In this document: piece after piece, positions 33,171 to 41,239 of the stretch
Layout: every line of letters begins with the position of its first letter
How positions within the stretch are numbered: the first letter of the stretch is position 1
DNA from: VXNE01 sp965208745
GTDB lineage: Bacteria; Pseudomonadota; Gammaproteobacteria; Pseudomonadales; Azotimanducaceae
Assembly: GCA_965208745.1 (NCBI GenBank)
Contig: CBDBPN010000004.1
Coordinates: forward strand, 3,782,001 to 3,846,000
DNA length: 64,000 bases
Reading direction: 5' to 3'
The notes under the pieces: model-generated
Seen by the model: only the letters and a program-made list of their open reading frames with translations
The model's database searches: none
Told to the model about the DNA's origin: nothing
Translations under genes and position numbers: made by a program

Positions 33171-34337
33171 ATGTCGGGGCTGAGCGTCCCCACGGCCTAC
33201 GGCGAGGGATACGCGCGCGCCACCGCGACCGACCCCGACCTGGCGGCCACCTACCTCGAGCACACGGGCATCGGTGATGCGTTGCTCGATCCTGTCATGC
33301 AGGAACTGCGCGACCTGCAACCCGACCGCCTGCACCGGTTCATCGGCGCCGGAATCGACCAGCTGCCGGAGTTCTCGGACGCGCCGGCGGCGCTCAAGGA
33401 CTTCTTCCGCGAGGTGGAGGAGCCCCCGGCGTGGCTCGACTACGAGCTGCACCGGCCGGCGCTGCGGGCGTTTCACGCCAACAGTACCAACGTCCTGATC
33501 GCGTTCGTCGCCGGCGTCCTGATCGAGGGCTTCTCGACGCTGATCGCCAAGTCGTTCGCGACCACGGGCCGGGTGCTGACGGCCGCTTCGGCGCGGCGGC
33601 GCCTCATGCAGAACAACCGCCACCTGCTCGAGGTGTTCTTCCCTGGCGGGCTGGGCCGCAGCGGCGACGGCTGGAAGCTGTCGATGCGGTTGCGGTTCGT
33701 CCACGCCCGGGTGCGCGACCTGCTGGCCAACGCGGAGAGCTGGGACATGGCCGTGCTCGGCACGCCGATCAGCGCGGCGCACATGGGATTCGCGACCAGC
33801 GTCTTCTCCGCGCGCCTGCTGCGCCATGGGGCGAAGGTCGGCGCGGTCTTCGACACCGAGGAGCAGGAGAGCGTGATGCAGGTGTGGCGCTACGCCGGGT
33901 ACGTGATGGGCGTCCCGGAGGAGATGCTGTTCACGGACCGGAAGCACGCGGAGGACATGATCGAGATCGCGCGCCTGTGCGAGCCGACCCCGGACGAGGA
34001 CTCGGCGGTCATGGCCAATGCCCTGATCGGCGCCATTCCGCTGGTCGCCGGCATCGAGGACGAGGCGGAACAGGAGCACGTGCGGCGGCTCGCCTACCGG
34101 CTGTCGCGGGCGCTCATCGGCCACGACCTCGCCAACCAGCTGCAGTTTCCGAAGATGTCGACCCTCGGGGCGTTGCTGGGTTTCCGGCTCAAGCAGCGCT
34201 GGGAGAAGTCCCGGGCGGGGGAGGGCGTGCGTTCGCGGAACTTCACGCAGATGCTCGACATTTCCGTCTACGACGACCCGAACGTGACGTACCGGATGCC
34301 GGACCACTGGAACTCGAGGAAGTCGAGTCCATGGTAG
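33171..34337 (+). CDS. MpaB/rubber-oxygenase-like (DUF2236) protein
   Basis: 388 residues. The core DUF2236 pattern is recognisable: RFVHARVRDLL near residue 180 with the conserved His/Arg pair, WDMAVLGTPISAAHMGFATSVFS, and EEQESVMQVWRYAGYVMGVPEEML. Members include MpaB, a fungal oxygenase that cleaves the farnesyl side chain in mycophenolic acid synthesis, and relatives of latex-clearing protein that cleave polyisoprene double bonds. In this block, directly after a prenyl-condensing enzyme, an oxygenase acting on an isoprenoid chain is a natural inference. 40 bp after the TPR gene. Confidence 0.82.
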   Translation: MSGLSVPTAYGEGYARATATDPDLAATYLEHTGIGDALLDPVMQELRDLQPDRLHRFIGAGIDQLPEFSDAPAALKDFFREVEEPPAWLDYELHRPALRAFHANSTNVLIAFVAGVLIEGFSTLIAKSFATTGRVLTAASARRRLMQNNRHLLEVFFPGGLGRSGDGWKLSMRLRFVHARVRDLLANAESWDMAVLGTPISAAHMGFATSVFSARLLRHGAKVGAVFDTEEQESVMQVWRYAGYVMGVPEEMLFTDRKHAEDMIEIARLCEPTPDEDSAVMANALIGAIPLVAGIEDEAEQEHVRRLAYRLSRALIGHDLANQLQFPKMSTLGALLGFRLKQRWEKSRAGEGVRSRNFTQMLDISVYDDPNVTYRMPDHWNSRKSSPW

Positions 34338-34398
34338 CGTCGCCGGCCTCCGGGCGCGCGATCGTGGACGCGTGCGTGGCACGGAAGGGGAGGGCGTC

Positions 34399-36705
34399 AT
34401 GACCGCGAGCATGCTCGATAGCTACGCCGCCAGCGTGGTGGAACGCCGCTGGCTGGTGCTGATCCTTGCGACGGTGGTGATGCTGGGCGCCTCGGGGGGC
34501 GTTCCCGGCATCGGCGTGACCAACGATCACCGCGTGCTGTTCGACGAGCACGATCCCGAGCTCCTCACGCTGGAAGCGCTCGACGCGACGTACACGGAAT
34601 CGAACAACGCCCTGATCGCGATCGCCCCCGCGTCGGGGACGGTGTTCACACCGGAAATGCTCGGTCTCGTCGAAGAGCTCACGGAGGCGGCGTGGCAGGT
34701 GCCCTATGCGACGCGCGTCGACTCGCTGACCAACTACAGCCACAGCGAGGCCGATGGCGACGACCTGATCGTGGCGCCGCTCGTGCAGGGCGCGGACCTG
34801 CTCGACGAGGCGGGCCTGCGCCGCATCGAGGACATCGCCACGGACTCGGTGGAAATCGCCGGCCGGCTGGTTTCGAGGGATGGCCGGGTGGCGGCGGTGA
34901 ACGTCAACTTCGCCCTCCCGGAAGAGACCGATGCGGCCGTGCTGGAAATCACGGACCACCTGCGGGCGCTGCTGGACGAGCGGCGCGCCGACCTGGCGGA
35001 GCGGGAGGGCGTGGACGCGGAGTTCTACCTGACCGGCGAAGTACTCATGAACCGCGCCTTCGCGGACGCCACGCGGGACGACCTCGAACAGCTCACGCCG
35101 GTCGTGTTCCTGGTCATCGTCGTGGTGACCGTCCTGCTCCTGCGCTCGCTGATCGCCGCGGTGGCCGTGGTCGTGCTACTCATGTTCTCGATCAACACGA
35201 CCATGGGGCTGGCCGGCTGGGCGGGCGCGGTGTTCAACCCGGTCAACGCCGGGGTGCCGATCATCGTCCTCACGATCGCCGTCGCCGACTCCATACACAT
35301 CGTGACGACCACCCTGGCGGGATTGCGCCAGGGACTGGCACGGAACGAGGCCATCGTCGAGTCGCTCCGGGTGAACGCACATCCGGTGTTCCTCACCTCG
35401 GTGACCACCGCCATCGCGTTCCTCACGCTGAACGCTTCGGAGTCGCCGCCATTCCACGTGCTCGGCAACCTCGTGGCGTTCGGCGTCATGGCCGCGTTCG
35501 CGTACTCCATGACGGTGCTGCCGGCGGTGCTGTCGCTGCTGCCGCTGCGCGCACCGAAGACCCCGCGCGGCGGGGCTTTCTTCGACAACCTCGCCGACTT
35601 CGTCACCCGGCGGCGGTACGTGCTGCTGTGGGCGGTCGGCCTCGGGGTGGCCGTGCTCGCTACCGGGACATGGCGCATCGAGTTCACGGACAACTGGACG
35701 CGGTACTTCGACGACCGTTACGAGTTCCGGCGCGACACGGATTTCGTGATCGATCACCTCACCGGGCTCGAGTCGTGGGAGTACTCCATGGACTCCGGGC
35801 AGGAGCACGGCATCACGGATCCCAAGTACCTGCGGCAGGTCGACGCGTTCGCCGAGTGGCTGCGGCAACAGCCGGAGGTGGCGTACGTGCAGGCGTTCCC
35901 GGACGTCATGCGCCGGCTGAACCGCAACATGCACGGGGACGACCCGGCCTACGACCGCCTGCCCGACGACGCGGAACTGGCGAGCCAGTACCTGCTGCTG
36001 TACGAGCTGTCCTTGCCGTTCGGCCGGGACCTGAACGACCGGATCGATGTCGCCAAGTCGGCGACCCGCGTGACGGCGGCCGCGGGCGGCGGCCTCACCT
36101 CCGCGCAGCAGCGGGAGTTCGACGAACGCGCACAAGCCTGGCTGCGGGAGAATGCGCCCGAGCTTGCGACCGCGGCGACCGGCTTCACGATGACGTTCGC
36201 GCACCTGTCCGAGCGCAATCTGGAAAGCATGCTGCGCGCGACGATCATCGCGATGGGCGGGATCTCGCTCGTGCTGATCTTCGTGCTGCGGAGCTTGCGC
36301 GTGGGCGTGCTGAGCCTCGTGCCGAACTACCTGCCGGCGGCCATGACGTTCGGGCTGTGGGGTTACGTCGTGGGCCAGGTCGGCCTGGCGGGTTCCGTGA
36401 TGACGGCGGTCGCCTTCGGCATCATCGTCGACGATACGACGCACTTCCTGACCAAGTACCAGCGCGCCCGCCGCACCGGCGCGGACGCGGCGGAGGCGGT
36501 GCGCTCGGCGTTCCATGCGACGGGGCGCGCGCTGTGGACCACGACCGCGGTCCTCGCCGCCGGCTTCCTGGTGTTCGCCTCGTCCGGCTTCGAGGTGAGC
36601 TTCGCCCTCGGCACCATGGTGGCGATCACGGTGGTGTTCGCGCTGCTGGCCGACTTCCTGCTGCTGCCGCCCCTGCTCATGGTCCTCGACAGGAGAAAGA
36701 CATGA
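34399..36705 (+). CDS. RND-superfamily (MMPL/HpnN-type) lipid transporter
   Basis: 768 residues with about twelve membrane segments in two blocks (first after residue 230: TPVVFLVIVVVTVLLLRSLI; second near 615-760: TIIAMGGISLVLIFVLRSL, ending FALLADFLLLPPLLMVLDR). Each half has a large periplasmic loop. GIIVDDTTHFLTKYQRAR is the sterol-sensing/MMPL signature for proton coupling. HpnN and MmpL relatives move hopanoids and other lipids across the inner membrane. ATG 34399 has GGGGAGGG about 5 nt upstream. The stop overlaps the next start (ATGA-type, 36702-36705). Confidence 0.9.
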   Translation: MTASMLDSYAASVVERRWLVLILATVVMLGASGGVPGIGVTNDHRVLFDEHDPELLTLEALDATYTESNNALIAIAPASGTVFTPEMLGLVEELTEAAWQVPYATRVDSLTNYSHSEADGDDLIVAPLVQGADLLDEAGLRRIEDIATDSVEIAGRLVSRDGRVAAVNVNFALPEETDAAVLEITDHLRALLDERRADLAEREGVDAEFYLTGEVLMNRAFADATRDDLEQLTPVVFLVIVVVTVLLLRSLIAAVAVVVLLMFSINTTMGLAGWAGAVFNPVNAGVPIIVLTIAVADSIHIVTTTLAGLRQGLARNEAIVESLRVNAHPVFLTSVTTAIAFLTLNASESPPFHVLGNLVAFGVMAAFAYSMTVLPAVLSLLPLRAPKTPRGGAFFDNLADFVTRRRYVLLWAVGLGVAVLATGTWRIEFTDNWTRYFDDRYEFRRDTDFVIDHLTGLESWEYSMDSGQEHGITDPKYLRQVDAFAEWLRQQPEVAYVQAFPDVMRRLNRNMHGDDPAYDRLPDDAELASQYLLLYELSLPFGRDLNDRIDVAKSATRVTAAAGGGLTSAQQREFDERAQAWLRENAPELATAATGFTMTFAHLSERNLESMLRATIIAMGGISLVLIFVLRSLRVGVLSLVPNYLPAAMTFGLWGYVVGQVGLAGSVMTAVAFGIIVDDTTHFLTKYQRARRTGADAAEAVRSAFHATGRALWTTTAVLAAGFLVFASSGFEVSFALGTMVAITVVFALLADFLLLPPLLMVLDRRKT

Positions 36706-37529
36706 TGGAACGCGTACGAAACGCGGCGATCGTCGCGCTGTTCGGCGCGGTCTCGGCTGTATTCGCCGCGGAAGCCGCCGCGGCGCAGGACGCCGTCGCG
36801 GCGGAAGACCGCGGGCTCGCCATCGCGCGTGACGCGCGGGCGCGCAAGCAGGGGTTCGAGAGCTTCACGGCGAGCCAGACCATGGTGCTCCGCAACCGCC
36901 AGGGCCGGGAGAGCCGGCGCCACCTGCGCGTCAAGGTCCTCGAAGCCCCGCCGGAGGCCGAGGGCGCCGGCGACCGCAGCCTGTTCGTGTTCGACGAACC
37001 GCGCGACGTGCGCGGCACGGCGTTCCTGGTGCACGCCAACAAAGCGGGGCCGGACGACCAGTGGCTGTACCTGCCGGCCCTGAAGCGCGTCAAGCGCATC
37101 AACTCCGCGAACCGCTCCGGCTCGTTCATGGGCAGCGAGTTCGCCTACGAGGACATGACCCCTCCGGAGGTCGAGCAGTTCGACTACCGGTACCTGCGCG
37201 ACGAGGCATGCGGTGAGCTGACCTGCACGGTCGTGGAGCGCATCCCGCGGGACGAGCGCTCCGGATACCGGCGCCAGATCGTCTGGCAGGACACCGACGA
37301 GCTCCGGCTGTGGAAGGTCGAGTACTACGACCGGCGCGACGCGCTCCTGAAGACGCTCGACGTGAGCGGCTACGCGAAATACGTCGACCGTTACTGGCAC
37401 GCGGCGGAGATGTCCATGGTCAACCACCTGACGGGCAAGAGCACCGTGCTCACCTGGAGCGACTACGACTTCGGCGCCGCGGTGACGCCCGGCGAATTCC
37501 TGCCGACCGGCCTGAGACGCGCGCGCTGA
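36702..37529 (+). CDS. LolA-like outer-membrane lipoprotein-sorting family protein
   Basis: 275 residues from ATG 36702, with AGGAGA 7 nt upstream. Signal peptide about 1-26 (AIVALFGAVSAVFAAEAAAAQ). The mature part follows the LolA-like pattern: QGFESFTASQTMVLRNRQG, LFVFDEPRDVRGTAFLVHAN, DDQWLYLPALKRVKRI, GSFMGSEFAYEDM, with a probable disulfide (CGELTC). These proteins usually travel with MMPL/RND transporters and are thought to shuttle lipids through the periplasm. Coupled to the transporter by a 4-nt overlap and to the barrel gene by stop/start overlap. Confidence 0.88.
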   Translation: MMERVRNAAIVALFGAVSAVFAAEAAAAQDAVAAEDRGLAIARDARARKQGFESFTASQTMVLRNRQGRESRRHLRVKVLEAPPEAEGAGDRSLFVFDEPRDVRGTAFLVHANKAGPDDQWLYLPALKRVKRINSANRSGSFMGSEFAYEDMTPPEVEQFDYRYLRDEACGELTCTVVERIPRDERSGYRRQIVWQDTDELRLWKVEYYDRRDALLKTLDVSGYAKYVDRYWHAAEMSMVNHLTGKSTVLTWSDYDFGAAVTPGEFLPTGLRRAR

Positions 37530-39172
37530 GCGCCCGGCCGCGCATCCTCGCGATCGCGGTCGCGGCGGTCGTGCTCGCCGCCGCGATTCCGGCGGCGGGC
37601 GCGGCGGCGGTCCTGGGCAGCTTCCGCGACCTCGACAACGCCACGCGCGAGCATCACCGCATCTCCATGCGGCTCGGCGTGCCGCTCGCGGTGGTGGTCG
37701 TGCGCACCGGCGTCGGGCCGCTCTACCGGATCGTCTCGACGGATGCGCCCGACGAAGCGGCGGCGCGCGCGCTCGTGGCGCGGGCGCGGGAGGCGGGCGT
37801 GCCGGGCGCCTGGTACTGGGCCGACGCTCCGTTGCCGGAGCCGGAGGAGGAGGTCGCGACCGCCCCCGTCGACGCCGCGACGGGACCCGCGGAGCTGGAG
37901 GCTGCCGAGGAAGCACCGGACGTTCGAGTCCCTGACGCCGCTCCCGACACCCGGGAAGAGGCCGTGGCGGCGTGGCCCGAGCCCGCGGAACCGCCCGACC
38001 AGCCCTGGCTCGCGTACCACTCCTTCTCGGGCGACATCAGCCTGGAGGGCCGCTGGTATCCCGACCCCGCCGTGCATCCCGGCCAGCGCTCCCATGCGAG
38101 CGGGTTCGTGGTGCGGCCGGAGCTCTACCTGGAGGACCGGGCCGGCCGGAGCCTGACCGTGCGCCCGTTCTTCCGCCACGACGCCGGAGACCCGAGGCGG
38201 ACGCATGCGGACCTGCACGAGGCGTACGGGATGGTCCTCGGGCAGTGGGGCGCCAGCGAGTGGGAACTCAGGCTCGGCGTCGACCGCGTGTTCTGGGGCG
38301 TCACCGAGTCGCAGCACCTCGTCGACATCGTCAACCAGGTCGACCTGGTCGAGCACCCGAACGAGAAGGCGCGGCTTGGGCAGCTCATGGCCCACGTGAC
38401 CCTGGCCGGCGACTGGGGCGCGTTCGAACTGTTCGGCGTCACCGGGCACCGCGACCGCACCTTCTCCGGGCGCTCCGGACGCCTGCGCCTGCCGCTGCTC
38501 ATCGACCGGGGCGCCACCACCTACGAGAGCGGCGCGGAGGAGTGGGGGCTCGACGTCGCCGCCCGCTACAGCGGCACGATCGGTGCGTTCGACATCGGCC
38601 TCAGCGTGTTCGACGGCACGAGCCGCGAGCCGTTCCTGCTGCCGGCGTTCAACGGGGCCGGCACGCGGATCCTCGCACCGCACTACCGCAGTATCCGGCA
38701 GTTCGGTTTCGACGCGCAGTGGACGACCGGCTCCTGGCTGTACAAGCTGGAGGCGATCCACCGGGCCGGCGCCTGGAACCTGCTCGGCCGGCAGGAGGAC
38801 TACGGGGCGTTCGTCGCAGGCGGCGAGTACACGCTCTACGGGCTGTTCGGCTCGGGCGCGGACCTCGGACTGCTGGCCGAATGGAACTACGACGCGCGCC
38901 GCGAGTGGGCGACCAGCCGGTTCCAGAACGACCTGTTCTTCGGCACGCGCCTCGCGCTCAACGACGAGCAGGGCACCGAGTTCATCGGCGGCGTGCTCAG
39001 CGACCTCGACCACGATTCCCATTTCGTGTCCCTCGAACTGAGTCGGCGGCTGCGCGACAACTGGTCCCTGGAGTTCGAAACGGTGGTGCTGCTGAATGTG
39101 GGGGAGGCGGACCTCCTTTACGCGATGCGGCGCGACAGCTTCGTCGGACTGGATCTCGTCTACAGCTTCTGA
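37526..39172 (+). CDS. Outer-membrane beta-barrel protein of the transporter block
   Basis: About 548 residues if translation begins at CTG 37526, which overlaps the preceding stop (CTGA). No ATG, GTG or TTG lies near, and the next GTG (37571) would cut the signal peptide ILAIAVAAVVLAAAIPAAGA. After a short domain (about 30-95) and an acidic/proline linker come alternating amphipathic strands (SLTVRPFFRHD, EWELRLGVDRVFWG, LVDIVNQVD), ending with an aromatic residue (LDLVYSF) as barrels do. The strand region resembles DUF1302-like barrels found with MMPL/LolA-like pairs. Likely the outer-membrane exit of the lipid route. The start codon is uncertain. Confidence 0.8.
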   Translation: MSARPRILAIAVAAVVLAAAIPAAGAAAVLGSFRDLDNATREHHRISMRLGVPLAVVVVRTGVGPLYRIVSTDAPDEAAARALVARAREAGVPGAWYWADAPLPEPEEEVATAPVDAATGPAELEAAEEAPDVRVPDAAPDTREEAVAAWPEPAEPPDQPWLAYHSFSGDISLEGRWYPDPAVHPGQRSHASGFVVRPELYLEDRAGRSLTVRPFFRHDAGDPRRTHADLHEAYGMVLGQWGASEWELRLGVDRVFWGVTESQHLVDIVNQVDLVEHPNEKARLGQLMAHVTLAGDWGAFELFGVTGHRDRTFSGRSGRLRLPLLIDRGATTYESGAEEWGLDVAARYSGTIGAFDIGLSVFDGTSREPFLLPAFNGAGTRILAPHYRSIRQFGFDAQWTTGSWLYKLEAIHRAGAWNLLGRQEDYGAFVAGGEYTLYGLFGSGADLGLLAEWNYDARREWATSRFQNDLFFGTRLALNDEQGTEFIGGVLSDLDHDSHFVSLELSRRLRDNWSLEFETVVLLNVGEADLLYAMRRDSFVGLDLVYSF

Positions 39173-39218
39173 GCGGAACACCGCGAGGTCCGCTCCGCCG
39201 GCACGGCGTCCTGGCGCC

Positions 39219-39277
39219 GGGAGCGTTCGGCGGGGGAGCGCGAGGGCGGCCCGTGCGGGGGGCTGCCATCGAGGGAG
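39219..39277 (+). repeat. Diverged unit of the dispersed palindromic repeat
   Basis: GGGAGCG-TTCGGCGGGGGAGCGCGAGGGCGGCCCG, then GGGAG, aligns with the units at 22031 and 50472, but the AGGGG/CCCCT hairpin is decayed. Located just after the barrel gene. Confidence 0.65.
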
Positions 39278-39310
39278 ACTCAGCGCCCGACTGGGCGACG
39301 GCTGGTGACG

Positions 39311-39790
39311 CTAGAAAACGCCCATTCTTCCGGCCAGCGTCACGGCGGCGACCAAGAGACCTATCCCGGCGATCATGAAGGTCAGTTTCGAGTCCAGCGC
39401 GGCGATCTGGCCGCCGAGTTCGGTCCTGACGCCGTCGATCTTCCCGTCCAGGACCTGGATCTGGCCGCCGAGTTCGGTCCTGACGCCGTCGATCTTCCCG
39501 TCCAGGACCTGGATCTGGCCGCCGAGTTCGGTCCTGACACTGTCGATCTTCCCGTCCAGGATCCGGATCTGGCCGCCGAGTTCGGTCCGGGCGAGGTCCA
39601 CTCGGTGGTCCACCGATTGGATCTCGCCACGCACTTCCAGGAATCCGGTCCGCAGATCGCCCTGCGCGACGACGTGGGTGCCAAGTTGGTCGCCCAGGGT
39701 GCGCGCGAGGCCCTCGGCCTGTTCGCGCTCCATGCCGGTCTTGCGCAACGCGTCGCTGAGTTGCAGCGTGTCGACCACGGGTTGGCTCAT
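39311..39790 (-). CDS. Coiled-coil protein with C-terminal membrane anchor (DUF1640/CCDC90-like)
   Basis: 159 residues from ATG 39790 with a near-perfect ribosome binding site (AAGGAGG, 8 nt upstream). N-terminal helix (TLQLSDALRKTGMEREQAEGLA), then a long coiled coil containing 18-residue repeats (RTELGGQIQVLDGKIDGV, three full and one partial) and a final membrane segment (FMIAGIGLLVAAVTLAGR). This is the layout of the DUF1640/CCDC90 family, small membrane-anchored coiled-coil trimers found in mitochondria and bacteria. Function unknown in bacteria. Confidence 0.82.
   Translation of the reverse strand: MSQPVVDTLQLSDALRKTGMEREQAEGLARTLGDQLGTHVVAQGDLRTGFLEVRGEIQSVDHRVDLARTELGGQIRILDGKIDSVRTELGGQIQVLDGKIDGVRTELGGQIQVLDGKIDGVRTELGGQIAALDSKLTFMIAGIGLLVAAVTLAGRMGVF
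39404..39585. repeat. 54-bp tandem repeat within the coiled-coil gene
   Basis: Three units starting at 39404, 39458 and 39512 (each beginning GATCTGGCCGCCGAGTTCGG) plus a partial fourth at 39566. Units 1 and 2 are almost identical. The 54-nt length keeps the frame and adds 18 residues per unit, so copy number can vary without breaking the protein. Confidence 0.9.
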
Positions 39791-40235
39791 GTGGGGTTTC
39801 CTCCTTGAAGAATATCGAATGTGCTCGGTGGCCGCATGAGGCTCGTTGCCCGTCGGACTGAGCCCGCCACGACCGGGCCCATCCAAAAGCGCCGGCAAGC
39901 CCATGTCTGTAAGCCGGAGACACTGGGTACACGCGGACTTCGTCCTGCATTCCCGTGGGCGAACGCTCACGCCGGGGTGGGCCGCCGCACTACGCGGTTC
40001 GTGGGACCAGCTTCCCGCGCCGTCTCGCTTTGCGCGGGGAACACAACAGATGTCGTCTCCGTGCCGGCCGGTCTTCGCGGAGTGCAGGCCTGTCCTCCAC
40101 GACGGGAGCGGCACACGCCAGCCAAGGTGTCCGGCGCGCTCGTCCCGCCGTGCCGAACAGCCACGCTTCGCCCGACCGCGCGATGCCCGACGCGGGATGC
40201 CCCACGCCGTGCCGGAATGGCTTGGGCTGGGGCCA

Positions 40236-40294
40236 GGAGCCTTCAGCCGGGGAGCGACAGGGCGCCTGCGCAGGGGGACCCCTTGCGGGAAAAC
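40236..40294 (+). repeat. Unit of the dispersed palindromic repeat
   Basis: GGAGCCTTCAGCCGGGGAGC, then GCGCAGGGGGACCCCTTGCGGG, with the AGGGG/CCCCT stem. Same orientation as the unit at 22031. Fragments of a second unit follow to about 40430. Confidence 0.8.
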
Positions 40295-40459
40295 AACCTT
40301 CAGCCGGGTAGCGCGCGCGACCGAGGGTCGCGTTGGAGTTTGCGCTTCGCGAAAAACTCGGCGCCAGCGGCGCGCCAGGGTGGCCGGCGCAAGGGTGGCT
40401 TGCCCCTCGCGGGAAGACTCAGCCCCCGTTTCGGCGACGACTTCGGCGGCGCTGGCGGG

Positions 40460-40468
40460 CTGTCGTAC
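40460..40468. repeat. Left target-site duplication of the insertion sequence
   Basis: CTGTCGTAC directly abuts the left inverted repeat and is repeated exactly at 42613-42621 directly after the right inverted repeat. A 9-bp duplication shows the element moved here as a unit and recently enough to remain unchanged. Confidence 0.92.
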
Positions 40469-40528
40469 CAGCAGTTCTCATTTTGACCTGACGGGGCAAC
40501 GGAGTCGGAGATTCCGTCGGCGAACGGG

Positions 40529-40558
40529 TTGACACCATAGGGCGGCGGCCCTATGGTG
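40529..40558 (+). promoter_or_regulatory. Promoter overlapped by an 11-bp-arm palindrome
   Basis: TTGACA (40529-40534), a 17-bp spacer and TATGGT (40552-40557) make a near-consensus sigma-70 promoter. A perfect inverted repeat with arms CACCATAGGGC (40533-40543) and GCCCTATGGTG (40548-40558) and a 4-bp centre covers the end of the -35 box, the spacer and the whole -10 box. It is positioned as an operator. The predicted transcript start (about 40564-40565) coincides with ATG 40565, so the mRNA may be leaderless. Confidence 0.72.
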
Positions 40559-40564
40559 CGGGCC

Positions 40565-41239
40565 ATGGGCAACCCGTGGTTCGGATCGAAGGCGACGTCG
40601 GGGCTGTGGCAGGCGCTGGTGGCGCTGATGCCGCCGCACGCGGTGTACATCGAGACGCACCTGGGCGGCGGCGCGGTGATGCGGCGCAAGCCGGGGGCGC
40701 TGCGCAACATCGGCATCGACCTGGACCGGCGGGCGCTGGCGTCGTTCGAGTGCGGCCATGCCGTGGAACTGGTGCAAGCGGACTGCCACGCCTGGCTGGC
40801 CGGGTTCGCGTTCGACGGTTCGGAGCTGGTGTACAGCGACCCGCCGTACCTGCGCGGCGCGCGCAAGTCGGAGCGCCGCCACCGGCACGACTACGAGGAC
40901 GCGGACCACGTGGCGCTGCTGGAACTGCTGACGGGCCTGCCGTGCGCGGCGATGGTGTCGGGATACCCGTCGGCGCTGTACGACGAGTTGCTGGGCGGCT
41001 GGCGCAGCGTGTCGCTGCAGGTGATGAACCACGCGGGGGTGGTCACCGAGAAGGTGTGGTTCAACTTCGAACCGGATCGCGTGCACTGGGCGTCGCGCGC
41101 GGGACGGAACTTCACGCACCGGCAGATGGTCAAGCGCAAGGCGCATGGCTGGGGCCGGCGCTACCGGGCGATGCCGCCGGCGGAGCGCCTGGCGGTGCTG
41201 GCGGCGATCATGGCGGTGGAGGCCGGCGCGCCGCCGTGA
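40565..41239 (+). CDS. D12-class DNA adenine methylase carried by the insertion sequence
   Basis: 224 residues from ATG 40565; ATG 40553 lies inside the -10 box and is unlikely. The N-terminal NPWFGSKATSGLWQALVALM corresponds to the P(Y/F)xGxK region, THLGGGAVMRRKPG to the AdoMet-binding FxGGGxV, and LVYSDPPYLRGAR is catalytic motif IV (DPPY). This order (binding motif first, DPPY later) is that of alpha-class Dam-like N6-adenine methylases. Recognition sequence unknown. Its stop overlaps the transposase GTG (GTGA), coupling the two proteins. Possible roles are controlling transposition by methylating the ends or promoter, or protecting the element. Confidence 0.86.
   Translation: MGNPWFGSKATSGLWQALVALMPPHAVYIETHLGGGAVMRRKPGALRNIGIDLDRRALASFECGHAVELVQADCHAWLAGFAFDGSELVYSDPPYLRGARKSERRHRHDYEDADHVALLELLTGLPCAAMVSGYPSALYDELLGGWRSVSLQVMNHAGVVTEKVWFNFEPDRVHWASRAGRNFTHRQMVKRKAHGWGRRYRAMPPAERLAVLAAIMAVEAGAPP

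Larger units (their letters stand above)
39791..40468. other. 678-bp region without a gene, rich in repeat fragments
   Basis: Between the coiled-coil gene and the left end of the insertion sequence. It contains one clear palindromic repeat unit (40236-40294) and scattered further pieces to about 40430 (AACCTTCAGCCGGGTAGCGC, GGTGGCTTGCCCCTCGCGGG). No frame has recognisable protein content. Confidence 0.6.

Noticed and set aside
39404..39585. Regularly spaced repeats as a possible CRISPR array
   Set aside because: The 54-bp units are contiguous, without spacers, in frame within a coiled-coil gene.
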